From NCBI GenBank assembly GCA_016791425.1, contig JAEUMQ010000001.1, positions 375,138 through 439,137 of the forward strand: a DNA stretch of 64,000 nucleotides. The letters are read 5' to 3'. Shown in pieces: positions 36,171-44,626 of the stretch; within the stretch, counting starts at the first letter, position 1, and each line of letters opens with the position of its first letter. The notes under the pieces are model-generated. The model saw only the letters and a list, made by a program, of their open reading frames with translations, had not been told where the DNA came from and ran no database searches. A program made the position numbers and the translations under genes. This DNA comes from Hyphomonadaceae bacterium. GTDB taxonomy: Bacteria > Pseudomonadota > Alphaproteobacteria > Caulobacterales > Aquidulcibacteraceae.

Positions 36171-36205
36171 GGCGCCTCCTTGCTTCCTCAGATGTGCCGC
36201 CGCCA

Positions 36206-37057
36206 TCACCCGAACCGGCCGGTGATGTAATCCTGCGTGCGGGAGTCCCGGGGATTGGTGAATATCTCCTCGGTCGGCCCGGTCTCCACCAGATGCCCCA
36301 GGTGAAAGAACGCGGTGCGCTGCGACACCCGCGCCGCCTGCGCCATCGAGTGTGTCACGATGATGATGCAGAAATTGCGGCGCAGGTCGTCGATCAGCTC
36401 CTCGATCTTGGCCGTGGCGATCGGATCGAGCGCCGAGCACGGCTCGTCCATGAGGATGATGTCAGGATTGACGGCCACCGTCCGCGCGATGACGAGCCGC
36501 TGCTGCTGGCCGCCCGAGAGGCTGGTGCCCGACTGGTCGAGCCGGTCCTTCACCTCGTCCCACAAGCTCGCGCGGCGCAGGGCCTGCTCCACGATCTCCT
36601 GCAGCTTGGCCTTGGACTTCGCCATCCCGTGGATGCGCGGCCCGTAGGCGACGTTCTCGAAGATCGACTTTGGGAACGGGTTCGGCTTCTGGAACACCAT
36701 CCCGACTCGCGTGCGCAGGATCACCGGATCAACCGAGCGGGCGTAGATGTTCTTGCCCTCGATCTCGAGCGTGCCCTCGACGCGCGCGCCCTCGATCGTG
36801 TCGTTCATCCGGTTGATGCAGCGCAGGAACGTGGTCTTGCCGCACCCGGACGGGCCGATGAGCGCGGTCACCGCGCGATCGGGGATGTCGATGGAGACGT
36901 CGAACAGGGCTTGTTTTTCGCCATAGAAGACGCGCACGTCGCGCGCCGAGACCTTCGTCCGCGCGCTGACGACCTCACCAGCGTGCGCGCGCATCATCGG
37001 CGGGGGCATCAATTGGACGGCGCCGCGCTCTGTGCTGTCCGGGCTCATGCGTTCCAT
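36206..37057 (-). CDS. pstB: Phosphate ABC transporter ATPase PstB
   Basis: 283 residues. Walker [10 protein letters not shown] (68-76), signature LSGGQQQR, Walker [13 protein letters not shown], and the PstB-specific INRMND and [12 protein letters not shown]. In E. coli PstB powers PstCA and, with PhoU, reports phosphate status to PhoR. The genes pstC, pstA and pstS are not next to it: phoR comes directly before. Tandem GAACGAGATG repeats surround the start, so ATG 37048 is a possible alternative. A PHO-box-like site ends 38 bases upstream. Confidence 0.95.
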   Translation of the reverse strand: MERMSPDSTERGAVQLMPPPMMRAHAGEVVSARTKVSARDVRVFYGEKQALFDVSIDIPDRAVTALIGPSGCGKTTFLRCINRMNDTIEGARVEGTLEIEGKNIYARSVDPVILRTRVGMVFQKPNPFPKSIFENVAYGPRIHGMAKSKAKLQEIVEQALRRASLWDEVKDRLDQSGTSLSGGQQQRLVIARTVAVNPDIILMDEPCSALDPIATAKIEELIDDLRRNFCIIIVTHSMAQAARVSQRTAFFHLGHLVETGPTEEIFTNPRDSRTQDYITGRFG

Positions 37058-37094
37058 CTCGTTCCATCTCGTTCGCCTGGGTTAGGCCCTGTTC

Positions 37095-37112
37095 ATGACA
37101 CTTGAGTGACGG
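37095..37112 (-). promoter_or_regulatory. PHO-box-like site before pstB
   Basis: On the minus strand CCGTCAC-TCAA-GTGTCAT, two heptamers like CTGTCAT/CTGTCAC four bases apart, the arrangement bound by PhoB. It lies between the phoR stop and pstB. Confidence 0.65.
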
Positions 37113-37116
37113 CGCC

Positions 37117-38424
37117 CTACGCCTCGGCCGGGCGCTCCAGATAGACGCCGAACGCCGAGCCTGCATCCACCTGGCTCTCCACGACCATGCCCCCGCGATG
37201 GCGGTTGACGATGTGCTTGACGATCGCGAGCCCGAGGCCCGTGCCGCGGCGCGGCTCACCCTCCTCGCGTGCGACCCGGAAGAAGCGCTCGCCGAGCTTC
37301 GGCAGGTAGCGCCGCTTGATCCCGGGCCCGTGATCAACCACCCGGAAATAGGCGTAGCCGAGATCTGACGCCGGCAACGGCGTCACCATCGAGATGCGGC
37401 TGGCTTCCGGCCATTGCCGCCCGCTGCGCCGCACCGCCTCCTCGCGGTCTTCCGCAAGGCCGACCTCGATCTCCACCACGCCGTTGTCGGGCGAATATTT
37501 CTCCGCGTTGTCGATCAGGTTCTGCGCCACCTGCCCGATCTGGATCCGGTCCCCGACCACCAGGGCCCGTCCCCGTGGGGCCTTGATCTCGAACCGAACG
37601 CCCCGCTTGGCCGCGATCGGCGCCGCCCAGTCCACGGCTTCGTTGAGCACCGCGACAAGGTCGGCCTGGCCCTCCGGCGGCACGTGCTCGTCGAGCTCGA
37701 TGCGCGAGAGGGAGAGCAGATCGTCGATCAGCCGCTTCATGCGGTCTGCATGCGCGCTCATCATGGTCAGGAAGCGGTTGCGGTCGGCCTCGCTGTCCTT
37801 GGCCGGCCCCAGGATGGTCTCAAGCGCCGCGGTGAAAGCGGTGAGCGGCGTCCGGAGCTCGTGGCTGGCGTTGGCGACGAACTCGACGCGCATGCGCTCC
37901 GAATTGATCTGCGCGGTGACGTCGGAAAAGACCAGCAGCGCCCCCTCCGCGCCGGCCCATTGCAGGCGCGAGATCGTGCAGCGGAAATGCTCCTCGACCG
38001 GCGCGGGGTCGCAATAATCGACCGCGCGGGTCTGGCCGTCGCGCAGCACCGCCTGCGCGGCCTCCAGCGGCGCGAACTGGCGCAGGAAGCGCGCCAGCGG
38101 AAGCCCCGGGGACGGCGCCTCGCCTTTCGCCGCCGCCGCCAGCGTCACCGCGCCGCCCGCGTCATACGCAAGCCCCCAGCGCCGGCGCGCCGAAGCGTTC
38201 GCCGCCGCCACCCGCGCGCTCGCATCGATCAGGATCGCGGGTCCGGGGATCGCCTCGAACACCGGCGCAAGGTCGCGCAACCGCCCCGCAGCGCCCATCG
38301 GCCCACTCACGCGCGCTTCCAGCATCGCGGGCGGACGCGACGCGGGCCTGAGCCAGCGGAATGCAAAGCCCCCGCCCCGCTGCGTTGCAGGCGCCTTCGA
38401 AGGGTCCGGCGCGTCGATGCTCAT
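37117..38424 (-). CDS. phoR: Phosphate regulon sensor kinase PhoR, without membrane segments
   Basis: 435 residues. A PAS-like domain (about 50-165, GPAILIDASARVAAANASARRRWG and EGALLVFSDVTAQ) precedes HisKA with His188 in [13 protein letters not shown], and an ATPase domain with NLIDNAEKYS, DHGPGI and RRGTGLGLAIVKHIV. GTGLGLAIVKH with PhoB nearby supports PhoR. Typical PhoR proteins have one or two N-terminal membrane helices; none is visible here and the frame cannot be extended upstream (a stop is met after nine codons). It therefore looks soluble. It heads the phoR-pstB-phoU-phoB cluster. Confidence 0.9.
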   Translation of the reverse strand: MSIDAPDPSKAPATQRGGGFAFRWLRPASRPPAMLEARVSGPMGAAGRLRDLAPVFEAIPGPAILIDASARVAAANASARRRWGLAYDAGGAVTLAAAAKGEAPSPGLPLARFLRQFAPLEAAQAVLRDGQTRAVDYCDPAPVEEHFRCTISRLQWAGAEGALLVFSDVTAQINSERMRVEFVANASHELRTPLTAFTAALETILGPAKDSEADRNRFLTMMSAHADRMKRLIDDLLSLSRIELDEHVPPEGQADLVAVLNEAVDWAAPIAAKRGVRFEIKAPRGRALVVGDRIQIGQVAQNLIDNAEKYSPDNGVVEIEVGLAEDREEAVRRSGRQWPEASRISMVTPLPASDLGYAYFRVVDHGPGIKRRYLPKLGERFFRVAREEGEPRRGTGLGLAIVKHIVNRHRGGMVVESQVDAGSAFGVYLERPAEA

Positions 38425-38481
38425 CGCCCAGCCTCTGCGCGCAGCGAATCAACGCGCCCCGCCGACTCTAGGCGGAGCGCC

Positions 38482-38499
38482 GTGACGCTTGGATGACAA
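38482..38499 (-). promoter_or_regulatory. PHO-box-like site before phoR
   Basis: On the minus strand TTGTCAT-CCAA-GCGTCAC, again two heptamers close to CTGTCAT/CTGTCAC with a 4-base spacer. It begins 58 bases upstream of phoR, suggesting autoregulation by PhoB. Confidence 0.7.
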
Positions 38500-38623
38500 A
38501 GGCGTGCCGGCGGTCTCGTCACACTTCCGCAACCCTACTGCATCCGAACGCCGAACGGCAGGCATCTAGGGTGCGACACGGCAAAAAAGCCGCGCGACGC
38601 CAGCGGCCCGCTCATATCGAAAT

Positions 38624-38641
38624 TCAATGATAACTTATTGA
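38624..38641. promoter_or_regulatory. AT-rich dyad upstream of the RND efflux operon
   Basis: TCAATGATAACTTATTGA is an imperfect 18-bp palindrome (outer TCAAT/ATTGA exact) beside a TTGACT hexamer at 38638-38643 that could be a -35 element. It lies about 50 bases before the efflux operon. No local regulator gene is seen. The rest of the 263-bp gap holds the phoR PHO-box site. Confidence 0.4.
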
Positions 38642-38687
38642 CTTTCGGCAATAGCGTGACGTAGTGGGGCAAATCCGAGGGGCAGAT

Positions 38688-40133
38688 ATGCGCGGGGCGG
38701 CGGCAATCATCACGGGGCTCTCGCTGTCGCTGGCGGTCAACGCCTGCGCCGGCAAGCCCAGGCTGCCGGTCGCGCCGAGAAGCTTCGCCGCAGCCCAGGC
38801 CATGGCCGCCGGCGCGGTGACCGAGGCCCCGGCGCCGTATTGGCTTTCCGATCTCGGCAGCGTCGAGATCTCCGGTTTCGCGGTCGAGGCGCTGCGCTCG
38901 AACCCTGAGCTGAAGGCCGCCGAGGGTCGCGCCGAAGCCGCTCGGCACCGTGCCCGGGGCGCCCGCGGAGGGCTCCTGCCCACCCTCACTTTAGGACTCA
39001 CGGGCGAGCGGATTGAGACTCCCGTGCCCGGCTCGCAGGCCCGCACGCGCGAAGAATTCATGACCTCGAGCGTCACCTCGACCTGGGAGCCGGATGTCTG
39101 GGGCCGCCTCACCGCGCGCGCCCTCGCCTCCGACCTCAACGCCGACGCGCTAGAAGCCGATCTCGACGCCGCGCGCCTCTCCACCGCAGGCCGGGCCGCG
39201 AGCGATTGGGTCGATCTGCTCGCCGCCCAGGAGCAGCACGCGCTCGCCCGCGAAGACCTCGACACCCGCGTTCGCGCGCTCGATCTCACCCAGCGCCGCT
39301 ACGAGCGCGGCTTGGCCGATGCGCTCGCATTGCGCACCGCGCGCTCGCAGGTCGCCTCCGCACGCGCCGGCGAAGCGCAAGCCGCCGACGCGTTGCTCAT
39401 CTCGGCGCGGCGCCTGCAGGAGACGCTGGGCCGCTATCCCGATGGCGCGCTGCGCGCCGCCTCCGAGCTGCCGACGCTCGCCGCCCTCAACGCCGCCGGC
39501 GCGCCGAACGACCTGTTGGAGCGCCGGCCCGACGTCGTCGCCGCCGAACAGCGCATGCGCGCCGCCGGCTTCCGCGTTCACGAGGCGCGCGCCGCGATGC
39601 TGCCGCGCCTCACCCTGACCGCCTCCGCCGACGGCATCGGCGATCGCCTGACCCGCATCGACGATCTCGACAGCATGGTGACCTCCCTCATCGCCGGCCT
39701 GACCGCGCCGATCTTCCGCGGCGGCGCGCTGCGCGCCGAACGCCGCGCGGCCTCCGCCGAGCAACGCACCGCCGCCGCCGATTATGTCGGCGCCGCGCTT
39801 GCCGCCTGGCGCGAGGTGGAAGCCGCGATCAGCGCCGACGCGAGCCTCGCCATCCGCGAGCGCGAACTTGCCTCGGCGGCCGAAGAAGCGCGTGCTGCGC
39901 AGACTTTGGCCGAGCGCGAATACGCCCGCGGCGTCGCCACCATCTTCGAGCTGATCGACGCCTACACCCGCCGCATCGATGCCGAGCGCGGCCTGATCGA
40001 TGTGCGCGCCAACCGCGTCTCCAACCGCATCCTTTATCACGTCGCGCTGGGCGGCGGCGCCGAAACGGGCGGCCTCTCGCCGGCCGCCATCGCCGCCGCG
40101 CCCAAGCACGACGCTGAGGAGAAGGCCCAATGA
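38688..40133 (+). CDS. NodT-family outer-membrane efflux lipoprotein
   Basis: A TolC-like exit duct of about 481 residues. The signal ends in a lipobox (SLAVNACAG), and the two halves share the outer-membrane-efflux repeats: WEPDVWGRLTARALASDLNADALEADLDAA and, near the end, REYARGVATIFELIDAYTRRIDAERGLI-type helices. NDLLERRPDVVAAEQRMRAA is characteristic of NodT/OprM proteins. ATG 38688 has GAGGGG seven bases upstream and begins the signal peptide; a GTG 24 bases earlier is less likely. It overlaps the adaptor gene as ATGA and begins a three-gene RND operon. Confidence 0.93.
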   Translation: MRGAAAIITGLSLSLAVNACAGKPRLPVAPRSFAAAQAMAAGAVTEAPAPYWLSDLGSVEISGFAVEALRSNPELKAAEGRAEAARHRARGARGGLLPTLTLGLTGERIETPVPGSQARTREEFMTSSVTSTWEPDVWGRLTARALASDLNADALEADLDAARLSTAGRAASDWVDLLAAQEQHALAREDLDTRVRALDLTQRRYERGLADALALRTARSQVASARAGEAQAADALLISARRLQETLGRYPDGALRAASELPTLAALNAAGAPNDLLERRPDVVAAEQRMRAAGFRVHEARAAMLPRLTLTASADGIGDRLTRIDDLDSMVTSLIAGLTAPIFRGGALRAERRAASAEQRTAAADYVGAALAAWREVEAAISADASLAIRERELASAAEEARAAQTLAEREYARGVATIFELIDAYTRRIDAERGLIDVRANRVSNRILYHVALGGGAETGGLSPAAIAAAPKHDAEEKAQ

Positions 40134-41389
40134 ACAAAATGGACTTCGACATGCCGAACATCGTGGAGGAGCCCGCCGACAATCGCCGCGCGCTGCTGCT
40201 GCGCCGCGCGATGGTCGTTGGCGCGCCCATCGGCGTGATCGGTCTCGGCGTCATCGGCGCCATCGTGCTCGCCGCGACCGGCCCCAAGCCCGACAAGAAC
40301 AAGGAGCCGCCCAAGCCCGTGGCGGTTCAGGTCGCCACCGCCCATGCCCGCCAGACGACGATCTCCGTCTCCGCGCAAGGCGAAGCGCGTCCCCGCGTGC
40401 AATCCGCGCTCGCCGCGCAGGTCGCCGGCCGCATCGTGTGGATTTCGCCCTCCTACATTGAAGGCGGCTCGTTCCGCGCCAATGAGCCGATCGTCCGCAT
40501 CGATGATGCCGATTATCGCTTGGCGGTTGTTCGGGCCCAGGCGCAGGTCGCAGAAGCCCAGCAGGCGCTCGACCGCGAGGAAGCCGAAGGCGATCTCGCA
40601 CGTCAGGACTGGGAGCAATTGGGCCAGGGCAGGGAAGCTTCACCGCTCACGCTGCGCCAGCCGCAGCTCGCACAAGCCCGCGCCGGCCTGGCGGCGGCGC
40701 GCGCGCAGCTGCGCGGCGCCCAGCTCGATCTCGACCGCACGCGCATCTCCGCCCCGTTCGCCGGCCGCGTGCGCGCCCGCCGCGCCAATATCGGCGACTA
40801 CGTCGCGCCCGGAACCCCGGTCGCGGACGTCTTCTCCACTGACGTGATGGAAGTGCGCGTGCCGCTCACCGACGCCGACCTCGCTTCGCTGAACGCCCAG
40901 CTCGGCTTCGGGGCCGAGGGCGACAACGCCCCGCACGTGGACCTCACCGCCAATGTCGGCGGCCAGCAGCGCCAATGGGCCGGACGCCTGACGCGCGTCG
41001 ATGCCACCGTCGATCCCCGCACCCGGCTGACCTACGGCGTCGTAGAAGTGCGCGATCCATTCGCGACCAGCCGCCCCGCGCCGCTCGCGCCCGGCATCTT
41101 CGTGACCGCCTCGATCGCCGGCGCCCGCAGCGAGAACCTGGTCGCGGCCCCGCGCGGCGCCCTGAAGCGCAACGAATATGTCTATGTCGTCGGCCAAGGC
41201 GACGTGATCGACGTGCGCACCATCCGCCCGGCTCAGACGACGGCGACCGAGGTGCTGTTCCGCGCCGGGCTCCGGGACGGCGAGCGAGTCGTCGTCTCGC
41301 ATCTGCCTTCACCCCGCGACGGCATGAAGGTCACGCCCATCGCGCGCGCCGGCGAGCCTCCCGCACAACAACAAAAGCAACGCACGTAA
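40130..41389 (+). CDS. RND efflux periplasmic adaptor
   Basis: A membrane-fusion protein of 419 residues. A cytoplasmic N-terminus is followed by one membrane anchor (GAPIGVIGLGVIGAIVLAAT, about 27-46), then a lipoyl-type SAQGEARPRVQSALAAQVAGRI, a coiled-coil hairpin (about 125-190) and beta-barrel TRISAPFAGRVRARRANIGDYV. It bridges the inner-membrane pump and the NodT channel. It is co-translated with the channel and precedes the pump by 20 bp. Confidence 0.93.
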   Translation: MNKMDFDMPNIVEEPADNRRALLLRRAMVVGAPIGVIGLGVIGAIVLAATGPKPDKNKEPPKPVAVQVATAHARQTTISVSAQGEARPRVQSALAAQVAGRIVWISPSYIEGGSFRANEPIVRIDDADYRLAVVRAQAQVAEAQQALDREEAEGDLARQDWEQLGQGREASPLTLRQPQLAQARAGLAAARAQLRGAQLDLDRTRISAPFAGRVRARRANIGDYVAPGTPVADVFSTDVMEVRVPLTDADLASLNAQLGFGAEGDNAPHVDLTANVGGQQRQWAGRLTRVDATVDPRTRLTYGVVEVRDPFATSRPAPLAPGIFVTASIAGARSENLVAAPRGALKRNEYVYVVGQGDVIDVRTIRPAQTTATEVLFRAGLRDGERVVVSHLPSPRDGMKVTPIARAGEPPAQQQKQRT

Positions 41390-41409
41390 GCACCTAGAGG
41401 GCGAACGCC

Positions 41410-44400
41410 ATGCTCAAGGGTCTGGTCGATTGGTGGGCGCGCAATCCGGTTGCGGGCAACCTGCTCATGCTCGCCTGCGCGGTCGCCGGCGCGCTCTCCT
41501 TCATGCGCATGGAGAAGGAATTCTGGCCGCCCGGCCGCGATGACGGCATCTGGATCGAAGCGACCTGGCCGGGCGCGAGCCCCGAGGACATGGAAAGCCA
41601 GGTCACTGTGCGCATCGAGGAGGCCACGGCCGACCTCGACGGCGTCAACTGGGTCCGCTCGCGCTCAGGCGAAGGCTACATGTGGTCGCGGATGGCGACC
41701 AATCCGAGCGTCGATGTCGAACAGATCGTCGCTGAAGCGCGCTCCAAGATCGAAGCCATCAGCGGCCTTCCGACGGATCTCGAGCCGATCCGCGTCACTC
41801 GGCAGGTCGGCCGCAACTGGTCGATCATCATCGGTCTGCATGGCCGCGCCGGCGAGCGCGCGCTTCGCGACACCGCAGAGAAGCTGCGCCAGAAGATCGC
41901 GCTTCTGCCTGGCGGCGCCAACACCATCATCACCGGCGCGCGCCAGCCTGAAGTCTCCATCGAGCTCTCCGAGGCTGCGCTGCAGCGCTACGGACTGACG
42001 TTCGACGAGGTTACCCAGGCCGTTCGCGGCGCCTCGATCAACATCTCGGCCGGCGCGGTGCGCACCCAAGACGGCAATTATCAATTGCGTGCGCGCAATC
42101 TCGCCGACAGCGCATTCGACTTCGAGAACATCGTCCTGCGGCAGACGCCGGATGGCGGCATCGTGCGCATCGGCGATGTCGCCGAAGTCATCGACGGCTT
42201 CCAGGACGTCAACCTCTACTCCCGCATGAACGGCGAGCCGGCGATCCTCATCGCGGTCCAGACCGGCGACGAGTTCAACATCTGGGAGACCTCCAAGAAG
42301 GTCCGCGAGCTGATCGACGCCGAGCGCGCCGAGCTGCCGTCCAGCCTGCAGCTCACCTACGTGTACGACGAAGCGGAAGACTATTCGAAGCTCCTCGACA
42401 TCCTCTTCTCGAACGCGCTGCAGGGTTTTGCCCTGATCTTCCTGCTCTTGCTGCTCTCCCTGCACCCGAAGGTCGCGTTCTGGGCGACGGCGGGCGTCGT
42501 CACCGCCTTTGCGGGCAGCTTCTTCATCCTGCCTTATGTCGATGTCTCGCTGAACTTCATGACCGTGTTCGGGTTCCTGCTCGTGCTCGGCATCATGGTC
42601 GATGACGCGATCATCGTGGGGGAATCGATCTACGAGGCCGCCGAGCGAGGCGAGAGCGGCCCAGACGCGGCGGTGCTCGCCACGCATATGGTGCTGAAGC
42701 CGCTCGTCGCCTCCGTCTTCGTGACGATGATCGCCTTCCTGCCCTGGATGCTGCTCGACGGCGAAGTGCGCCAATTCACCCGCGCGATCTCGATCGTGGT
42801 GATGTCGACGCTCATTTTCTCGCTGATCGAGAGCCTGATCATCCTCCCTGCGCACCTCGCGCACGTGAAGAAGCCCGACACCGAGGGCACAGGGCTGCTT
42901 TCACGGCTCTTCCGCTTCCAGCAGCGCTGCGCGCATTCAGTCATCTGGGTGGCGCAGAACATCCACGGCCCGGTGCTGCAGATCACGACCCGCTTCCGCT
43001 GGGTGACGTTGGCGGCGTTCGTCTCCGTGCTCGTGCTCGCGTTCGCCTGGCTCGCCTCCGGCCGCGTGAAGCAGACCTTCATGCCCGAGGTGGAGGGCGA
43101 CTTCGTCCAGGCCACGATCGAGCTGCCGCAAACCACGCCCTTCGGCCGCATGACCGAGGTTGCCGCCCAGCTCGACGGCGCGCGCCTGGCGCTCGAGCGC
43201 GAGACCGCGAAGGAAACCTGGACCGACCCCAACACCAGCGCGCCCTCGCACGGGGTGATCCGCAGCTGGAGCCAGCAGATCGACGAGCAGCGCATCCAGG
43301 CCTGGATCGTGCTCACGCCGCCGGAATTCCGCGAGTTCCGCTCCACGCAGGTCCAGGAGCGGCTGAAGGAATTGCTTGGCCCCGTGCCGGACGCCGAACG
43401 GATCAACTTCTCCATCAGCGGCAACAACAACGGCCCCAACATCCAGATCGCCATCCTCGGCGAGAACCCGCAGGACCTGCGCAGCGCGGTGAACGAGCTG
43501 AAGGCGCGCCTGCAGCAATTCTCCGCCATCAACAGCGTGCGCGACAGCCAGGAGGCGGCGGCCGAGGAATTGCGCTTCACGCTTCTTCCCGGCGCCGAAC
43601 AGACCGGCGTCACGCTGGCCCAGGTCACGCGCCAGGTGCGCCAGGCCTATTTCGGCGATGAGGTGCAGCGCCTGCCGCGCGATGGCGACGACGTGCGCGT
43701 CTATGTCCGCTATCCCCGTGACGATCGCCGCACGCTCGACAGCCTCGGACAATTCCGCATCCGCACGTCCGACGGGCGCGAGGTGCCTCTCTCCTCCATC
43801 GCGACCGTGGAGTTCGCCCCCGGCGTCACCGGTCTCGACCGGCGCCAGCGCATGAGCTCGATCATGGTCGAAGCCGAGGCGCCGCCCGAAGCCCGCGCCG
43901 GCATCATGAAGGAGCTCGACGAGACGTTCTTCCCGCAGCTCGAGCAGCGCTATCCGACCATCACCCGCAAGGCGCTGGGCGAAGCTGAGGCGCAGGCGGA
44001 ATTCTTCTCCCAGCTCCTGTCGCTCGGCGCGATGGCGCTCTTTGCGATGTACTTCCTGCTCGCAGTGACGTTCCGCTCCTATTGGCAGCCCGCGCTCATC
44101 ATGTCGGTGATCCCGTTCACCTTCATCGGCGCGTTGGTCGGCCACGCGGTCGGCGGCTGGTCGATCGCGCTCTTCTCATGGTTGGGCATGATCGCGGCCG
44201 TCGGCGTCGTGGTGAACGACAATGTGGTGCTGATCGACAAGGCTAACCAGTTCCGCAAGGAGGGCATGGGCCCGTTCGAAGCGATCACCGGCGCCTCGGT
44301 GTCGCGCTTCCGACAGATCTTCCTCACCTCGATCACCGAATTCATCGGTCTCTTGCCGATGCTCTCGGAGGATGTGGCGATCGCGAACTTCCTGAAGCCG

Positions 44401-44571
44401 ATGGCCGTGTCGCTCGCGTTCGGCGTGCTTTTGTGCATGCCCGTCACATTGATCTTGACGCCGACCTTCTACATGATCGGGAAAGACGTGAAGAGCGGAG
44501 TGGGCGGCATCGGCCGCTTCCTCAACCGCCTCTGGAACGGGCCTGATCCGCGTACGGTGCAAGCCGAATAG
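41410..44571 (+). CDS. RND efflux pump, inner-membrane permease
   Basis: 1053 residues with the two-fold AcrB-like layout: membrane helices around 16-35, 330-520 and 850-1030, and two large periplasmic loops. The proton-relay pair is visible as GIMVDDAIIVGESIYEAA in TM4, and VGVVVNDNVVLIDKANQFR in the second half. Hydrophobic loop and helix order match the HAE/AcrB superfamily, group of proteobacterial multidrug or lipid exporters. The substrate cannot be told. Third gene of the operon. Confidence 0.95.
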   Translation: MLKGLVDWWARNPVAGNLLMLACAVAGALSFMRMEKEFWPPGRDDGIWIEATWPGASPEDMESQVTVRIEEATADLDGVNWVRSRSGEGYMWSRMATNPSVDVEQIVAEARSKIEAISGLPTDLEPIRVTRQVGRNWSIIIGLHGRAGERALRDTAEKLRQKIALLPGGANTIITGARQPEVSIELSEAALQRYGLTFDEVTQAVRGASINISAGAVRTQDGNYQLRARNLADSAFDFENIVLRQTPDGGIVRIGDVAEVIDGFQDVNLYSRMNGEPAILIAVQTGDEFNIWETSKKVRELIDAERAELPSSLQLTYVYDEAEDYSKLLDILFSNALQGFALIFLLLLLSLHPKVAFWATAGVVTAFAGSFFILPYVDVSLNFMTVFGFLLVLGIMVDDAIIVGESIYEAAERGESGPDAAVLATHMVLKPLVASVFVTMIAFLPWMLLDGEVRQFTRAISIVVMSTLIFSLIESLIILPAHLAHVKKPDTEGTGLLSRLFRFQQRCAHSVIWVAQNIHGPVLQITTRFRWVTLAAFVSVLVLAFAWLASGRVKQTFMPEVEGDFVQATIELPQTTPFGRMTEVAAQLDGARLALERETAKETWTDPNTSAPSHGVIRSWSQQIDEQRIQAWIVLTPPEFREFRSTQVQERLKELLGPVPDAERINFSISGNNNGPNIQIAILGENPQDLRSAVNELKARLQQFSAINSVRDSQEAAAEELRFTLLPGAEQTGVTLAQVTRQVRQAYFGDEVQRLPRDGDDVRVYVRYPRDDRRTLDSLGQFRIRTSDGREVPLSSIATVEFAPGVTGLDRRQRMSSIMVEAEAPPEARAGIMKELDETFFPQLEQRYPTITRKALGEAEAQAEFFSQLLSLGAMALFAMYFLLAVTFRSYWQPALIMSVIPFTFIGALVGHAVGGWSIALFSWLGMIAAVGVVVNDNVVLIDKANQFRKEGMGPFEAITGASVSRFRQIFLTSITEFIGLLPMLSEDVAIANFLKPMAVSLAFGVLLCMPVTLILTPTFYMIGKDVKSGVGGIGRFLNRLWNGPDPRTVQAE

Positions 44572-44626
44572 CGAGCCCTCACGCGGGTCAGGCGTGGGAT
44601 ACATCCAAGAACGAGGGAAGAACACC

